Source of the DNA: WHSM01 sp050701635
Lineage (GTDB): Bacteria; Actinomycetota; Actinomycetes; Mycobacteriales; Micromonosporaceae
DNA length: 35,032 bases
Reading direction: 5' to 3'
Assembly: GCA_050701635.1 (NCBI GenBank)
Contig: JBOGDF010000008.1
Location: forward strand, 1 to 35,032
Shown: positions 14,669 to 23,488 of the stretch, piece after piece
How the letters are laid out: each line of letters starts with the position of its first letter
Numbering within the stretch: the stretch's first letter is position 1
Program-made: the position numbers and the translations under genes
The notes under the pieces: model-generated
The model's input: only the letters and a program-made list of their open reading frames with translations
Told to the model about the DNA's origin: nothing
Databases searched by the model: none

Positions 14669-16924
14669 TCAGCGAGCGGGGATGGGTAGGGTGGCGAGTT
14701 CGGCGAGGCTCGCCCACGAGCCCGGTACGTCGAGCGCGCGGGCGGCATACGCGAGGTTCAGGAGTTCCTCGCTGAGGTAGCGGTCGTACTTGTCGTGAAC
14801 CTTGGCTCGGACTGTGGCGGCGAGCGTCACCGGGTCCGGCGCTGGTCCGGCGGCGAGCTCGCGGATCACGTCGAGGAGCCCCGCCGGCGAACCGTTGCCG
14901 ACGGTGATGGCCAGTCCATCCTGCCCGACCTCCAGGCCGTGCCCGGCGAGGACGACGGCGAGGGTGTTCATGATCCGATCGCCCCGCCACGGGAAGAGGA
15001 CAGTCTGCGTGCCCCAGGAGAAGATCCGGTGGGTGGCGTGCCCGTACGCGTGGAATGCGGCTCGTCCCTCGGCCAGCAGCGTCCGTGCGGTCGCGTCGAG
15101 GTACCCGGGGGTCTGGCCCGACCGGTACAGCCGGCGCATCGCCCGCCGCACCTCGTCGGCGACCTCGCCGCCGGTTCCTGGAAAGACCGGGGGTCGACCT
15201 GCCTCGGCAGCGGTCAGCTCGATCACGCGTTGCGCGGTGTCCACGGAGATGACGCGCCAGCGCGCACCGCTGAAGATCAAGAACGTGCCGGGCAGGATCG
15301 GGCGGTCCACCGGGAGCGAGCCCAGCGTGTAGCCGTCCGCGACCAGGCGGTAGTCCAGCGAGGTTCGGAACGAGGCGTAGAAGCTGTAGTGGCTGAGCAA
15401 CCGTTCGCCCTCGCGGCCGGGCAGCAGGACACCGTCGGCTTGTTGCTGGAGCAGGTCGTGCCGGCCCAGGTCACGCAGGATGGCCGCGAACGTGGCCCGG
15501 TCGACGCGGTGGAACGGCCCGCTCGCGCACAGCATGTCGAAGAGCTGGCGGGCGGTCGCGCCGCCGTGCTGCGCGGTTGTCGACAACACTTGCTGGATGA
15601 GGGTGGACAGGTGCAGGCCGGTGGTGTCCGGGGGCTCGTACCAGGACGCGGTGAGCAGGTCGATCATCGCCACGGACTGGAACAGTTCGGCGCGCAACGC
15701 GTCTGTCGGGTTGAGTCCGGGGGCGGTTTCGGGTTCCGCGATGTAGATCCGCAGGACAGCGGGGCGACCCGGCCGGCGGCCGGAACGGCCTAGCCGCTGG
15801 CGCAGGCCGGCAACGGTCGGTGGGGCGCCGACCTGCGCGACCGAGTCCACCGAGCCGACATCGATGCCCAGCTCCAGAGTGGACGTACAGATCGCCGTCA
15901 CCGGAGTGGCCGGGTCCTTGAGCCGCTCCTCGACGTGCTCACGGACCTCCTTCGACAGGCTGCCGTGGTGGGCGAGGAAGCGGACCGGCACCCCGGCCCG
16001 TGTGGCCCGCTGGGTAAGCATGTCGGCGTACACCTCGACGGCCGCGCGGGAGTTGGCGAAGACGAGGTTGTCAGTGCCGCGCAACGTCTGGAAGAGGTGG
16101 TCGGCTATCGCCGTCCGGTCGGCGGGCTCCTGCCCCGGCGGTGTCGGGGCGGCCGGGTCGAGATAGCCCCGGATCTGGAGCCGGATCTCGCCGCCCGGCT
16201 CGGCGGAGGCGACCACAGCCACGTCGGCCCCATGCCGGGGCCGCAGGAACTCGGCCGCACCGGCGAAGTCGCCGAGCGTCGCGGAGAGCGCCACCCGAGG
16301 TACCCGCCGACGCGCGGCCGTTTCGGCCCGGTGCAGCAGGGCTTGGAGTTGTGCACCGCGCTCGGTGCCGACGAAGGAGTGCAACTCGTCGACGACCATG
16401 TGCCGCAGCCCGCCGAATACCCGCCGGACCCGGTCGGCGTGTCGGACGAACAGCGCCTCCAGCGACTCCGGGGTGATCAGCAACAGCCCGGCCGGCGCGC
16501 GCAGGACCCGGGCTTTGCCGCTCGCCGGTGCGTCGCCGTGCCAGCGGTGCACCGGGAGGTCCAGCGGCCCGGCCAGTTCGACGATGCGGTCGTACTGATC
16601 GTTGATCAGTGCCTTGAGCGGGCTCACGTAAAGCGCCGCGACTCCGGCGCCGGCCCCGAGCTCGTGCTGGCGGGCGAGTGCCGAGCAGATGGGCAGCAGC
16701 GCCGCCTCGGTCTTGCCGCTTGCGGTGGCCGACGCGATGATCACGTCGCGCTCCCCAGTCATGATCAGCTCGGCGGCGCGCTCCTGCGCGTCGCGGAGGC
16801 GATCCCAGCCGCGGTTGTAGATCCATCGCTGGACCGCCGGATGGTACAGCGCGTAGGCCCGCGACGGCTCCACCAGCGGCGGAATGGCCGGCCGTTCAGA
16901 GCCGGAAGGAGGTGAGCTCGTCAT
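14669..16924 (-). CDS. DEAD/DEAH (Lhr-like) superfamily 2 helicase, SngC-like
   Basis: The 751-residue protein has a complete SF2 helicase core. It shows a Q-motif-like RDAQERA (Q47), Walker A ASATASGKTE (K71), the DEAH-type box DELH (179-182), SATL, TSTLELGIDVG and motif VI QRLGRSGRRPGR. The C-terminal 300 residues resemble the winged-helix and extension part of Lhr helicases, though the protein is half the length of full Lhr. Expected activity is ATP-driven 3'-5' unwinding or remodelling of DNA or RNA. ATG 16924 overlaps the end of the ATPase gene by 29 bases. It is the last gene of the TerB-protein/ATPase/helicase operon, the gene content described for the anti-phage system Shango, and would be its effector or nucleic-acid motor. 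Confidence 0.88.
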   Translation of the reverse strand: MTSSPPSGSERPAIPPLVEPSRAYALYHPAVQRWIYNRGWDRLRDAQERAAELIMTGERDVIIASATASGKTEAALLPICSALARQHELGAGAGVAALYVSPLKALINDQYDRIVELAGPLDLPVHRWHGDAPASGKARVLRAPAGLLLITPESLEALFVRHADRVRRVFGGLRHMVVDELHSFVGTERGAQLQALLHRAETAARRRVPRVALSATLGDFAGAAEFLRPRHGADVAVVASAEPGGEIRLQIRGYLDPAAPTPPGQEPADRTAIADHLFQTLRGTDNLVFANSRAAVEVYADMLTQRATRAGVPVRFLAHHGSLSKEVREHVEERLKDPATPVTAICTSTLELGIDVGSVDSVAQVGAPPTVAGLRQRLGRSGRRPGRPAVLRIYIAEPETAPGLNPTDALRAELFQSVAMIDLLTASWYEPPDTTGLHLSTLIQQVLSTTAQHGGATARQLFDMLCASGPFHRVDRATFAAILRDLGRHDLLQQQADGVLLPGREGERLLSHYSFYASFRTSLDYRLVADGYTLGSLPVDRPILPGTFLIFSGARWRVISVDTAQRVIELTAAEAGRPPVFPGTGGEVADEVRRAMRRLYRSGQTPGYLDATARTLLAEGRAAFHAYGHATHRIFSWGTQTVLFPWRGDRIMNTLAVVLAGHGLEVGQDGLAITVGNGSPAGLLDVIRELAAGPAPDPVTLAATVRAKVHDKYDRYLSEELLNLAYAARALDVPGSWASLAELATLPIPAR

Positions 16925-18212
16925 CGTCGATCGTGGTCGACTCCGTGCTGGCGGGGGTGGCGAGTTCGACGGTCCGCACGAGGTCGGACCAATGAAGGTC
17001 GGGGTGCTGTTCCAGCAGCGCGAGCAGGTCGAGGAAGCCGCGGATGGTCTCGCGCGGGGTCCGGAAGTAGGCGTCGCCGAGCCGCGCCGCGCAGTGCGCC
17101 ATGTACGCGGTGAGCGCCTCGTCCGGGACGAGGTACCGCGCCGGGTCGCCACTGGCGTACACGTGACGGAGCTTGGTCAGCAGGACGTACACGTCCTCCG
17201 GGGTGAGGTTGCGCAACCGGATCACCGGACCGGAGTTGTCCACCCGGTCGGCCGAGGCGAAGCGGTTCGGCGCGAGCCGTGAGGCCAACGCGGGGTACGA
17301 GAACAGCCCGCGCCGCGGGTCCATCAGGAACTCGGGTGTGCCGCCGAACAGGAACCCGAGGTGCTCCGCGCTGCCCTGCGTGCTGTCGTTGACGATCCGC
17401 AGCACCTGCTCGTAGTTGGCGTTGCGGACCGCCGATCCGGTGATCTTGTACAGGTTGACCATCTCGTCCAGGCAGACCAGCAGCCCGTTGAAGCCGGCCA
17501 GCCGGACGAAACGCGCCATCAGCTTGAGATGGTCGTAGAAGGTCGCGTCATTGATGATCGTCCGAACGCCGAGCGCGGCCCGGGCGTCGACCCGGCTGGT
17601 GAACTCCCCGCGCAGCCAGCGCACCGCGTCGGCCCGCAGCCGCTCGTCGCCGCTGTCGTAGCCGCGCCAGTAGGCGCCCACCACGGTGGCGAAGTCGTAG
17701 CCGCCGGTCAACTCCGCCAGCGTCGCAAGCCGGGACTTGATTGCGTCGGCCGGGTCGTCGCCGGTCGCGTTCGCCTCGTCGAGGGCGCCGGTCACGAAAC
17801 GTTCCACGACGTTCGCCAGCGCCCCGCCGTCGGGTCGTGCCCGGGTGGCCAGGTTGCGCAACAGTTCGGCGTAGAGGCCGCGGGCCTGCCCGGACGAGGC
17901 GTGCAGCCGTCGATCCGGTGACAGATCCGCGTGGACGGTCACGAGCCGTTTCTCCAAGGCGATGGACCGCACCAGATGAAGGAAGAACGTCTTCCCGGAG
18001 CCGTATTCGCCGATGACAAACCGGCAGCCGGCGCCGCCATCGGCGATCCGGTCGACGTCGTGCGCCGCCGCCCGGACCTCGGCGGCCCGGCCAACCTGGA
18101 TGTGCGGCTGTCCGACTCGCGGGACCATGCCCGCGCGCAGCGACGCCACGATCGCGTCCCGCGCACGCCGCCGGATCGGCCCGCTGTGGACCGGCACGCC
18201 CTGGTCTGTCAT
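16896..18212 (-). CDS. BREX-type ATP-binding protein (DUF2791/BrxD-like), SngB-like
   Basis: The 438-residue AAA-like ATPase has Walker A GEYGSGKT (residues 68-75). Walker B is in LLVCLDEM, and a downstream GFLFGGTPEFL segment holds a likely sensor. The family is DUF2791, whose members include BrxD of BREX systems and the ATPase of Shango. It lies between the TerB-domain gene and the helicase gene, overlapping the helicase start by 29 bases. I chose ATG 18212 (MTDQGV), 19 bases after the upstream stop; a TTG at 18239 would add nine residues and overlap the upstream gene. It probably couples ATP hydrolysis to loading or activating the helicase. Two further homologues lie in the divergent operon, one with an intact P-loop and one without. 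Confidence 0.88.
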   Translation of the reverse strand: MTDQGVPVHSGPIRRRARDAIVASLRAGMVPRVGQPHIQVGRAAEVRAAAHDVDRIADGGAGCRFVIGEYGSGKTFFLHLVRSIALEKRLVTVHADLSPDRRLHASSGQARGLYAELLRNLATRARPDGGALANVVERFVTGALDEANATGDDPADAIKSRLATLAELTGGYDFATVVGAYWRGYDSGDERLRADAVRWLRGEFTSRVDARAALGVRTIINDATFYDHLKLMARFVRLAGFNGLLVCLDEMVNLYKITGSAVRNANYEQVLRIVNDSTQGSAEHLGFLFGGTPEFLMDPRRGLFSYPALASRLAPNRFASADRVDNSGPVIRLRNLTPEDVYVLLTKLRHVYASGDPARYLVPDEALTAYMAHCAARLGDAYFRTPRETIRGFLDLLALLEQHPDLHWSDLVRTVELATPASTESTTIDDDELTSFRL

Positions 18213-18231
18213 GCAGGGTCCGTGGGGTGCA

Positions 18232-20406
18232 TTATGCAAGCAACTCCAGGAGTACGTCGTTGTCGATCGCGAGCGTATCGCCGTCCTCGATGAGCGGCGC
18301 GCCGGCGCGCTCGATTGCGACCTCGTTCAGCACATCGACCGCGCCGTCTGGCAGCACTCTATGTGCCGCGGCGAGCGACGCGAACTCCTCCCGGGTCCAG
18401 GATGGTCGGGTCGCGAGCGCGTGCAGCAGCGCGCTGTGCGCGAGATCGAGACCCGCGATCCGGTCCGTGCCGCCGGCGTCTGGTGGTGTGGCCTGTTCCC
18501 GGTCTTCCCCAGCGTCGAAGATCGCGTTGAGTAGTGTGGCGGCGGTGCCGCTCTCGGCGATCTTGCGGTTGATCGCGGCCCGGTCGAGTTTGACCCCCGC
18601 GGACAAAGCCCGGTCATCTGCCCACGGCAGCGCGTATCCGCTCGGGGTGGCGTCGGCGACCTGCACAACGACCGGTCCATCCCGTTCGTGGCTGGGGGGA
18701 TCATCTCGCCGGGTGGCCGGTTGCGGGCTGGGGAGCGTGGGCGCGCCGCCGATGCTGCACTCGTGCAGCCGGTGGAAGACAAGATCGGGTTCCAGCCCGA
18801 GGAGCCGGTACACCCGGGTCAGCACGGCGACGGCGGCCGGGCCGACCAATGGATGCGCCGCCACTGCCACCGCGACCAGGTAATGGCCGGCGATCTCCCG
18901 CTCGACAGCCGTCAAAATCGTGGTGTGCCGGGCGAGCCGGTCAACGTCGACACGGGTGGTGAGCAACCAGCCCAGCCGCGCCGCAAGCCGGAGGTCCTCT
19001 CCCGGGTCGAGGCGTAGGGCCGCTGCCAGATCGCGGACGGTGGCGAGGACCGCCGCGCCGGGCGGGTCCTGCGGGTGGATCGGCAGGGCCGCCGAAGCCA
19101 CCGCGGCGGCGCATCGGGTGATCGCCGCCGCAGCGGGGAAACGGGCGCTCGGGCGGTCGGACACCGGCGGGCCGAGGCGGAAGAGCACGGCCGGAACGCG
19201 AGCCAAGGCCGGCGCGCCGAAGCGCACGTCCGGCTCGACCCCGAGGTCCAGCAGCGCCAGCACGGCGAGGAACGCCGCCGCCTCGTCCCGAGTCATGCGA
19301 TCGGGCGCCGCCGTCGACCAGAACGCCCAGAAGCCGGCGGCGTCGACGACTGCCCGTGGCCGCCCGTCGAGCTGCCGTTCCGCCCACACCCGCAGCGCGC
19401 CGAGCTTGCCGTGGTCGGCGTCCACCAGCTCGCGCGGCAGCAGCGCCGCGGCGGCGAGCGAGCCGCGCCCTTCGGGGAATCTGGCCAACCACCTGCGGTA
19501 CGGGTCGAGGGCCGCGGCGACGCTGTCGACCAGGCTGCCGAGCGCCCGCGTGCAGCGCGGCTCCGCCAGTACGTCCGGCAGGTCCTCCCGGCACACCAGG
19601 GTCGTGGTGAGGCCTGGACTGGCTGGCTGGTACCGCAGGCGGACGCCCGGCACATCATGGGGTGGCTCCAGACCGGCGCCATGCCGATCGCGGTATCGCA
19701 GCGCGAACATCTTGTCGAACTCCGCCGGGCAGTACACCTCCGCGCTGCGACGCGCCAACGACGGGTGGTGCCGGACCCACACGCGCGCCAGGTCCGCGGG
19801 CACCGGGTCGGACGCGGCGGCGAACCGGGCCAGGGCGACGCGTACCCCCATCCTGCCTGCGCCGGGCTCGCTGCTCCGCACGGCCGCCGTCGTACCGGAT
19901 CCAAGGGCGAGCAGTTCCAGCAGGTCGAGGAGGTTGTCGAGTGCCCCGCGCAGGGTCGGGCCGCCGTCGCCGTACCGGGCACGCAGCCGGTGCACTTCGG
20001 CGGTGATCGCCGGCAACTCGTGGCGTACCGCCGGATCGTGGTCGGCGTCGAGTAGCACCCGGCGCTCCAGCCCGAAGCAGAACAGCAGGACCAGAGCCGG
20101 TGGCACGTCCGCACGGCGACCACCGGCCAGCCAGTCCAAGTACACCCACCGAGACGTCGGCGACAGCAGGTGATAGGCCAACCGCGGTACGGCACCAGGA
20201 TTGACCGTACAGCCATCCGGTGCCGCGACCGGGAGGTCGGGGTTGACCAGCGCGGGCTCGACACCTCTGGCTGACCGGACGTGTCGGCCTAGGTAGATGA
20301 GGCCGCCAGGGATAGCATGGGCGCCGGCCGCGGCCGGCTGTCCGGGCGGAATCCACCGCCCCGCAACATCGTCGGACCGCTCCAGCACGGTCCTAACTGT
20401 ATCCAC
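18232..20406 (-). CDS. TerB-N/TerB-C domain protein, SngA-like
   Basis: The 724-residue protein begins with a TerB-N domain: GRWIPPGQPAAAGAHAIPGG (about residues 16-35), then LIYLGR and a motif describing proline-rich strands. The helical middle (about 250-560) may hold the TerB fold. The end is a TerB-C domain, SWTREEFASLAAAHRVLPDG through IERAGAPLIEDGD, closing at ELLA. TerB domains occur in tellurite/stress and phage-defence systems, where they may bind metal or act as membrane or complex scaffolds. Shango places such a protein (SngA) with an ATPase and a helicase, exactly the order here. The GTG start is 33 bases from the divergent operon. It is probably the sensor or scaffold of the complex. 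Confidence 0.85.
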   Translation of the reverse strand: MDTVRTVLERSDDVAGRWIPPGQPAAAGAHAIPGGLIYLGRHVRSARGVEPALVNPDLPVAAPDGCTVNPGAVPRLAYHLLSPTSRWVYLDWLAGGRRADVPPALVLLFCFGLERRVLLDADHDPAVRHELPAITAEVHRLRARYGDGGPTLRGALDNLLDLLELLALGSGTTAAVRSSEPGAGRMGVRVALARFAAASDPVPADLARVWVRHHPSLARRSAEVYCPAEFDKMFALRYRDRHGAGLEPPHDVPGVRLRYQPASPGLTTTLVCREDLPDVLAEPRCTRALGSLVDSVAAALDPYRRWLARFPEGRGSLAAAALLPRELVDADHGKLGALRVWAERQLDGRPRAVVDAAGFWAFWSTAAPDRMTRDEAAAFLAVLALLDLGVEPDVRFGAPALARVPAVLFRLGPPVSDRPSARFPAAAAITRCAAAVASAALPIHPQDPPGAAVLATVRDLAAALRLDPGEDLRLAARLGWLLTTRVDVDRLARHTTILTAVEREIAGHYLVAVAVAAHPLVGPAAVAVLTRVYRLLGLEPDLVFHRLHECSIGGAPTLPSPQPATRRDDPPSHERDGPVVVQVADATPSGYALPWADDRALSAGVKLDRAAINRKIAESGTAATLLNAIFDAGEDREQATPPDAGGTDRIAGLDLAHSALLHALATRPSWTREEFASLAAAHRVLPDGAVDVLNEVAIERAGAPLIEDGDTLAIDNDVLLELLA

Positions 20407-20439
20407 CGGGCGTACCAGCCTATTGGGGGAAGTCTTACG
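20407..20439. promoter_or_regulatory. 33-bp divergent intergenic region of the defence locus
   Basis: Only 33 bases separate the GTG of the TerB-domain gene from the GTG of the coiled-coil gene. GGGGGA at 20425-20430 serves the latter as ribosome-binding site. There is no room for two independent promoters, so they must overlap or lie inside the coding regions, which implies joint control. Confidence 0.6.
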
Positions 20440-21273
20440 GTGCCACAGGCAGACTCGGGTGAGCTGAACACGGAAGCTCTGGGAACGTTGGAGACGACGC
20501 TAGCGGCGACCGAGCGTGAGGTGGACGCCGCGCTGCGCGGTGCGGCCGCGGCCGTGCGGGAGCTGAAGCGGGCGCTCGGTGCGGCGCGCAGCGGCCACGT
20601 CCGCGACCTGCGGAAGTCGTTGACCGCCGCGCGTGACGCCGCTCGGGTGCTGGCCCACGACACCCGCGTGCTCGCCGACGGCTTCGACTTCGACGAGCAG
20701 GCGTACCTCTCCTCCGGTGAGTACGTGAAGGAGTTGCTGGCCGAGGCGGAGGCGCGGGGCTTGTCGATCGTCGAGGACGACGACCGGCTGCTGTGCTACC
20801 CGTCGCTGCTCCGCGTCCTGCCCGGCGACGCGGCGGTCGAAGTGGACAAGGTGCGGGACCGCCGGCTGCGGCCCTCCGTGCTGGTCACCGCGCTCGCGCG
20901 GGCGCAGGAGCGGGGGCCTCGGTTCAAGGCGGAGGCGTTCCTCGACAGCCTTCGCTCGGCGTACGAGCTGCTCGCGTCGCGCGCGGGCAAGCGTGCCGAC
21001 GCGGTCGTCCGGCTGGTCGACATCTGGTCGGCGTTGACGATGCTCCCCGGCCAGCGCAGCCAGTACTCCAAGCAGGAGTTCGCCCGTGACCTGTACCTGC
21101 TCGACCAGAGCGGCGTGACGCGCACCGCGCGTAGCCCGCGGACGCTGCGGTGGGCGGCGAGCACCGGCACCAAAGGCTCCGGCACCCTGATCACCGTGGC
21201 CCGCGACGGCCAGCAGCAACGGTACTGGGGTGTTTCGTTCACCGCTGAACCGGCAGCTGGGGAGCGGCCCTGA
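20440..21273 (+). CDS. coiled-coil protein of the divergent defence operon, unknown function
   Basis: The 277-residue protein has an N-terminal helix-rich, probably coiled-coil section (about residues 10-80) of repeated alanine, arginine and leucine heptads. A compact region follows with FDFDEQAYLSSGEYVKELLA and LLCYPSLLRVLPGD, then a C-terminal stretch QYSKQEFARDLYLLDQSGV that looks like a helical winged-helix-type module, ending in strands. I know no named family. I chose GTG 20440 because GGGGGA lies 9 bases upstream; the longer open frame would run over the divergent gene. Its stop overlaps the next start (TGATG). It is first in an operon with two DUF2791-type proteins and probably links them to DNA or to the TerB complex. 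Confidence 0.8.
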   Translation: MPQADSGELNTEALGTLETTLAATEREVDAALRGAAAAVRELKRALGAARSGHVRDLRKSLTAARDAARVLAHDTRVLADGFDFDEQAYLSSGEYVKELLAEAEARGLSIVEDDDRLLCYPSLLRVLPGDAAVEVDKVRDRRLRPSVLVTALARAQERGPRFKAEAFLDSLRSAYELLASRAGKRADAVVRLVDIWSALTMLPGQRSQYSKQEFARDLYLLDQSGVTRTARSPRTLRWAASTGTKGSGTLITVARDGQQQRYWGVSFTAEPAAGERP

Positions 21274-22247
21274 TGGTCGCGGTGATCGGTGCCTACGAGT
21301 ACCTCGAATTCGTCGAGCGGGAGTACCTCGCCGGCTACATCGGACGCGGAGGTGCCGCCGTCAAAGTCCTGTCCGTGGGTGACGATGCGGAGCGTCTGCG
21401 CCTCTTGAGCGGGTTCGGCAAGCTGGGTGACCGGTTCGAGCACGCGGCGGTGGACGCCGCGACCACCCGCGTCCACCTGATAGACCAGGTGTTCGCCGCC
21501 ATCGCCCGCCAGCTCGACTGGGTCGCGCTGGCCGAGGCGGTCGTGCGCTCGGCCCTCGATCGGGCGGCATTCCCCGTACCGGACGAGCACGATGCCATCG
21601 ACCTGGCCGCCGTCGCACGCCATCACGACGTCGATGCCGCCGAGCTGTACCGCAGCGTCCGCCGGGCCATCGAGCAGATCGTGTTGCGGGACACTGAGCT
21701 GAGTCACGAGTTCCGGGTGGCGATGCTGCGGCTGTGCCAGGAGCGCCTGGGGCGTGGCGACGTGAGCGCGACCGAGCGGGAGACGGTCATCGGCTGGCTA
21801 CGGGGCGAGCGGCTCCCGGCCCCCGACCTCCGCAGGGTTGGGCTGCGCACCAAGGTGAACCGGTACAACGCCAGGCCACTGCTGCAGTCACTGACCCGCT
21901 GGTTGCGCATCGCCGGCCGGTCCGGGTTCGTGCTGCACCTGGGCCTCGACCGGCTCGCCGTGGTCCGCCGCCCGCCGGTGGGGCTGCGCGACGGGTTCTA
22001 TTACACCAAGCCCGCGACCCTGGACGCGTACGAGCTGGTGCGCCAGCTGATCGACGCCACCGACGAGTCCGAGGGCCTGTTCGTCGCGGTCCAACTGCCG
22101 CCTCTCCTCGTTGACGACGAGGCGCGCGGTCTGCCGGCGTACACCGCCCTGCAGATGCGGGTGGCCGACGAGGTGCGCGACCGGCGGCGGCCCAACCCGT
22201 ACGCGGCCTTGGTCCGGATCGGCTCTCGTGGGCAGGAGGCGGAATGA
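21273..22247 (+). CDS. P-loop-less DUF2791/BrxD-like pseudo-ATPase
   Basis: I read this 324-residue protein as a degenerate paralogue of the ATPase at 16896-18212. The segment VKVLSVGDDAERLRLL occupies the place of FVIGEYGSGKTFFLHL. The following HAAVDAATTRVHLIDQVFAA parallels VHADLSPDRRL and YAELLRNLA. Later, RWLRIAGRSGFVLHLGLDRL parallels RFVRLAGFNGLLVCLDEM, and both proteins then have a helix, a hydrophobic strand and a P-x-x-L turn at like spacing. Walker A lysine and the Walker B DE pair are both lost, so it should not hydrolyse ATP. It overlaps its neighbours on both sides (TGATG and ATGA), so production is coupled. A structural or regulatory partner of the active ATPases is likely. Confidence 0.75.
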   Translation: MVAVIGAYEYLEFVEREYLAGYIGRGGAAVKVLSVGDDAERLRLLSGFGKLGDRFEHAAVDAATTRVHLIDQVFAAIARQLDWVALAEAVVRSALDRAAFPVPDEHDAIDLAAVARHHDVDAAELYRSVRRAIEQIVLRDTELSHEFRVAMLRLCQERLGRGDVSATERETVIGWLRGERLPAPDLRRVGLRTKVNRYNARPLLQSLTRWLRIAGRSGFVLHLGLDRLAVVRRPPVGLRDGFYYTKPATLDAYELVRQLIDATDESEGLFVAVQLPPLLVDDEARGLPAYTALQMRVADEVRDRRRPNPYAALVRIGSRGQEAE

Positions 22248-23488
22248 CCTCATCGGAGACCGGCGTGGATCCATCCGTCGCGGCTCGCCGGGCGATCGAG
22301 GCGCTGCGGGCCGGCGTGCCAAGCCGAGACGCCGTGGCCGTGCTGGGCAGCGGGCAGACCGCCATCGAAGACAGGTTCCGAGCCCTGTGCGAGGGCGTTG
22401 CTGGTGGCACCGCGAGCGGCCTGCTGCTCGGCGGCGGATTCGGGGCCGGGAAGAGCCACCTGCTGGAGCACCTCGCCCGGCTGGCACTCGACGGCGGATG
22501 GACGGTCAGCCGGGTGGTGATCAGCAAGGAGACGCCGCTGTACGACCCGGCCAAGGTGTTCCGGGCGGCGGCCGACTCGGCGTTCCGGGCCGAGCAAGCC
22601 CGACCGGCGATCATCGAGGCGGCGATGGCGCTGGACCTCGACGGCCGAGCCTACGCCGAGCTGCTGCGCTGGGCAGCGTCGAGCGGCTCCGAGCTCAACG
22701 AGCGGTTCCCCGCGACGCTCGCGCTGTTCGCCCACGTACGGGAGCGCGACGCCGCGTACGCGGAGACGATCCTGCGCTTCTGGTCCGGTGACCCGATCGC
22801 CGTACCCGAGCTGCGGCGCCGGCTGAAGGAGATCGGTGAGCAGCGCCCCACCCTGCCCCCGGTCGCCGCGGTGCACCTGGCCCGGCAACGGTCGCGCTTC
22901 GCCGCCCGGCTGCTTGCCGCCGCTGGGTCCCCGGGCTGGCTGGTGCTCTTCGACGAGGTCGAGCTCATAGGGCGGTACTCGCTGCTGCAGCGCGCCAAGT
23001 CCTATGCGGAGCTTGCCCGGTGGATGCGCGGCGAGCACGGCCACGGTGTGCCCATCGCCTCCGTGCTCGCGATGACCGACGACTTCGAGGCGGAGGTCAT
23101 CAGGAGCCGCAACGACCAGGAGGTCGTGCCCGCAAAGCTGAGCGCGAAGGACACGCCGGAGGCGACCGCGCTCGCGGCCGCCGCCGAGGTGGGCATGCGC
23201 ATCATCGACCGGGAGATGCACCTGCTCACCCCGCCGGACGACGTGGAGCTCAAGCAGGCGTACGACCGCCTGCGTGAACTGCATGGCCGGGCGTTCGGCT
23301 GGCAACCTCCCGACGTGTCCGGGTTGGAGCGGCTCGGTGCCACCCGCATGCGACAGTACGTCCGCGCCTGGATCAACGAGTGGGACCTGGTGCGGCTCTA
23401 CCCTGGCTTACGGCCGGAGACCGAGATGGTCGACGTGCCCAGCGACTACCGCGAGGACCCCGACCTGGAGCGATCTGGCGCCGAGTGA
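22244..23488 (+). CDS. second BREX-type ATP-binding protein (DUF2791/BrxD-like)
   Basis: The 414-residue protein has an intact P-loop GGGFGAGKSH (residues 63-72, K70) and Walker B in GWLVLFDEVELI. Further motifs IASVLAMTDDFEAEV and RMRQYVRAWINEWD fit the DUF2791 family that includes BrxD. It differs clearly from the SngB-like ATPase on the other strand, for example in its N-terminal DAVAVLGSGQ segment. It begins within the stop of the pseudo-ATPase gene (ATGA overlap) and ends the divergent operon. BrxD proteins work in BREX, but no BREX methylase (PglX), PglZ or BrxL is present, so this is not a BREX locus. It may pair with the dead paralogue as a heteromeric motor. Confidence 0.87.
   Translation: MTSSETGVDPSVAARRAIEALRAGVPSRDAVAVLGSGQTAIEDRFRALCEGVAGGTASGLLLGGGFGAGKSHLLEHLARLALDGGWTVSRVVISKETPLYDPAKVFRAAADSAFRAEQARPAIIEAAMALDLDGRAYAELLRWAASSGSELNERFPATLALFAHVRERDAAYAETILRFWSGDPIAVPELRRRLKEIGEQRPTLPPVAAVHLARQRSRFAARLLAAAGSPGWLVLFDEVELIGRYSLLQRAKSYAELARWMRGEHGHGVPIASVLAMTDDFEAEVIRSRNDQEVVPAKLSAKDTPEATALAAAAEVGMRIIDREMHLLTPPDDVELKQAYDRLRELHGRAFGWQPPDVSGLERLGATRMRQYVRAWINEWDLVRLYPGLRPETEMVDVPSDYREDPDLERSGAE

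Noticed and set aside
14669..17152. Helicase frame extended upstream to 17152
   Set aside because: The added 76 residues are arginine/serine-rich and overlap the ATPase gene. ATG 16924 fits the operon and the family start.
16896..23488. A BREX system
   Set aside because: BrxD-like ATPases are present, but PglX, PglZ, BrxL, BrxC-size ATPase and BrxB are all absent. The TerB protein and helicase point to a Shango-like system.
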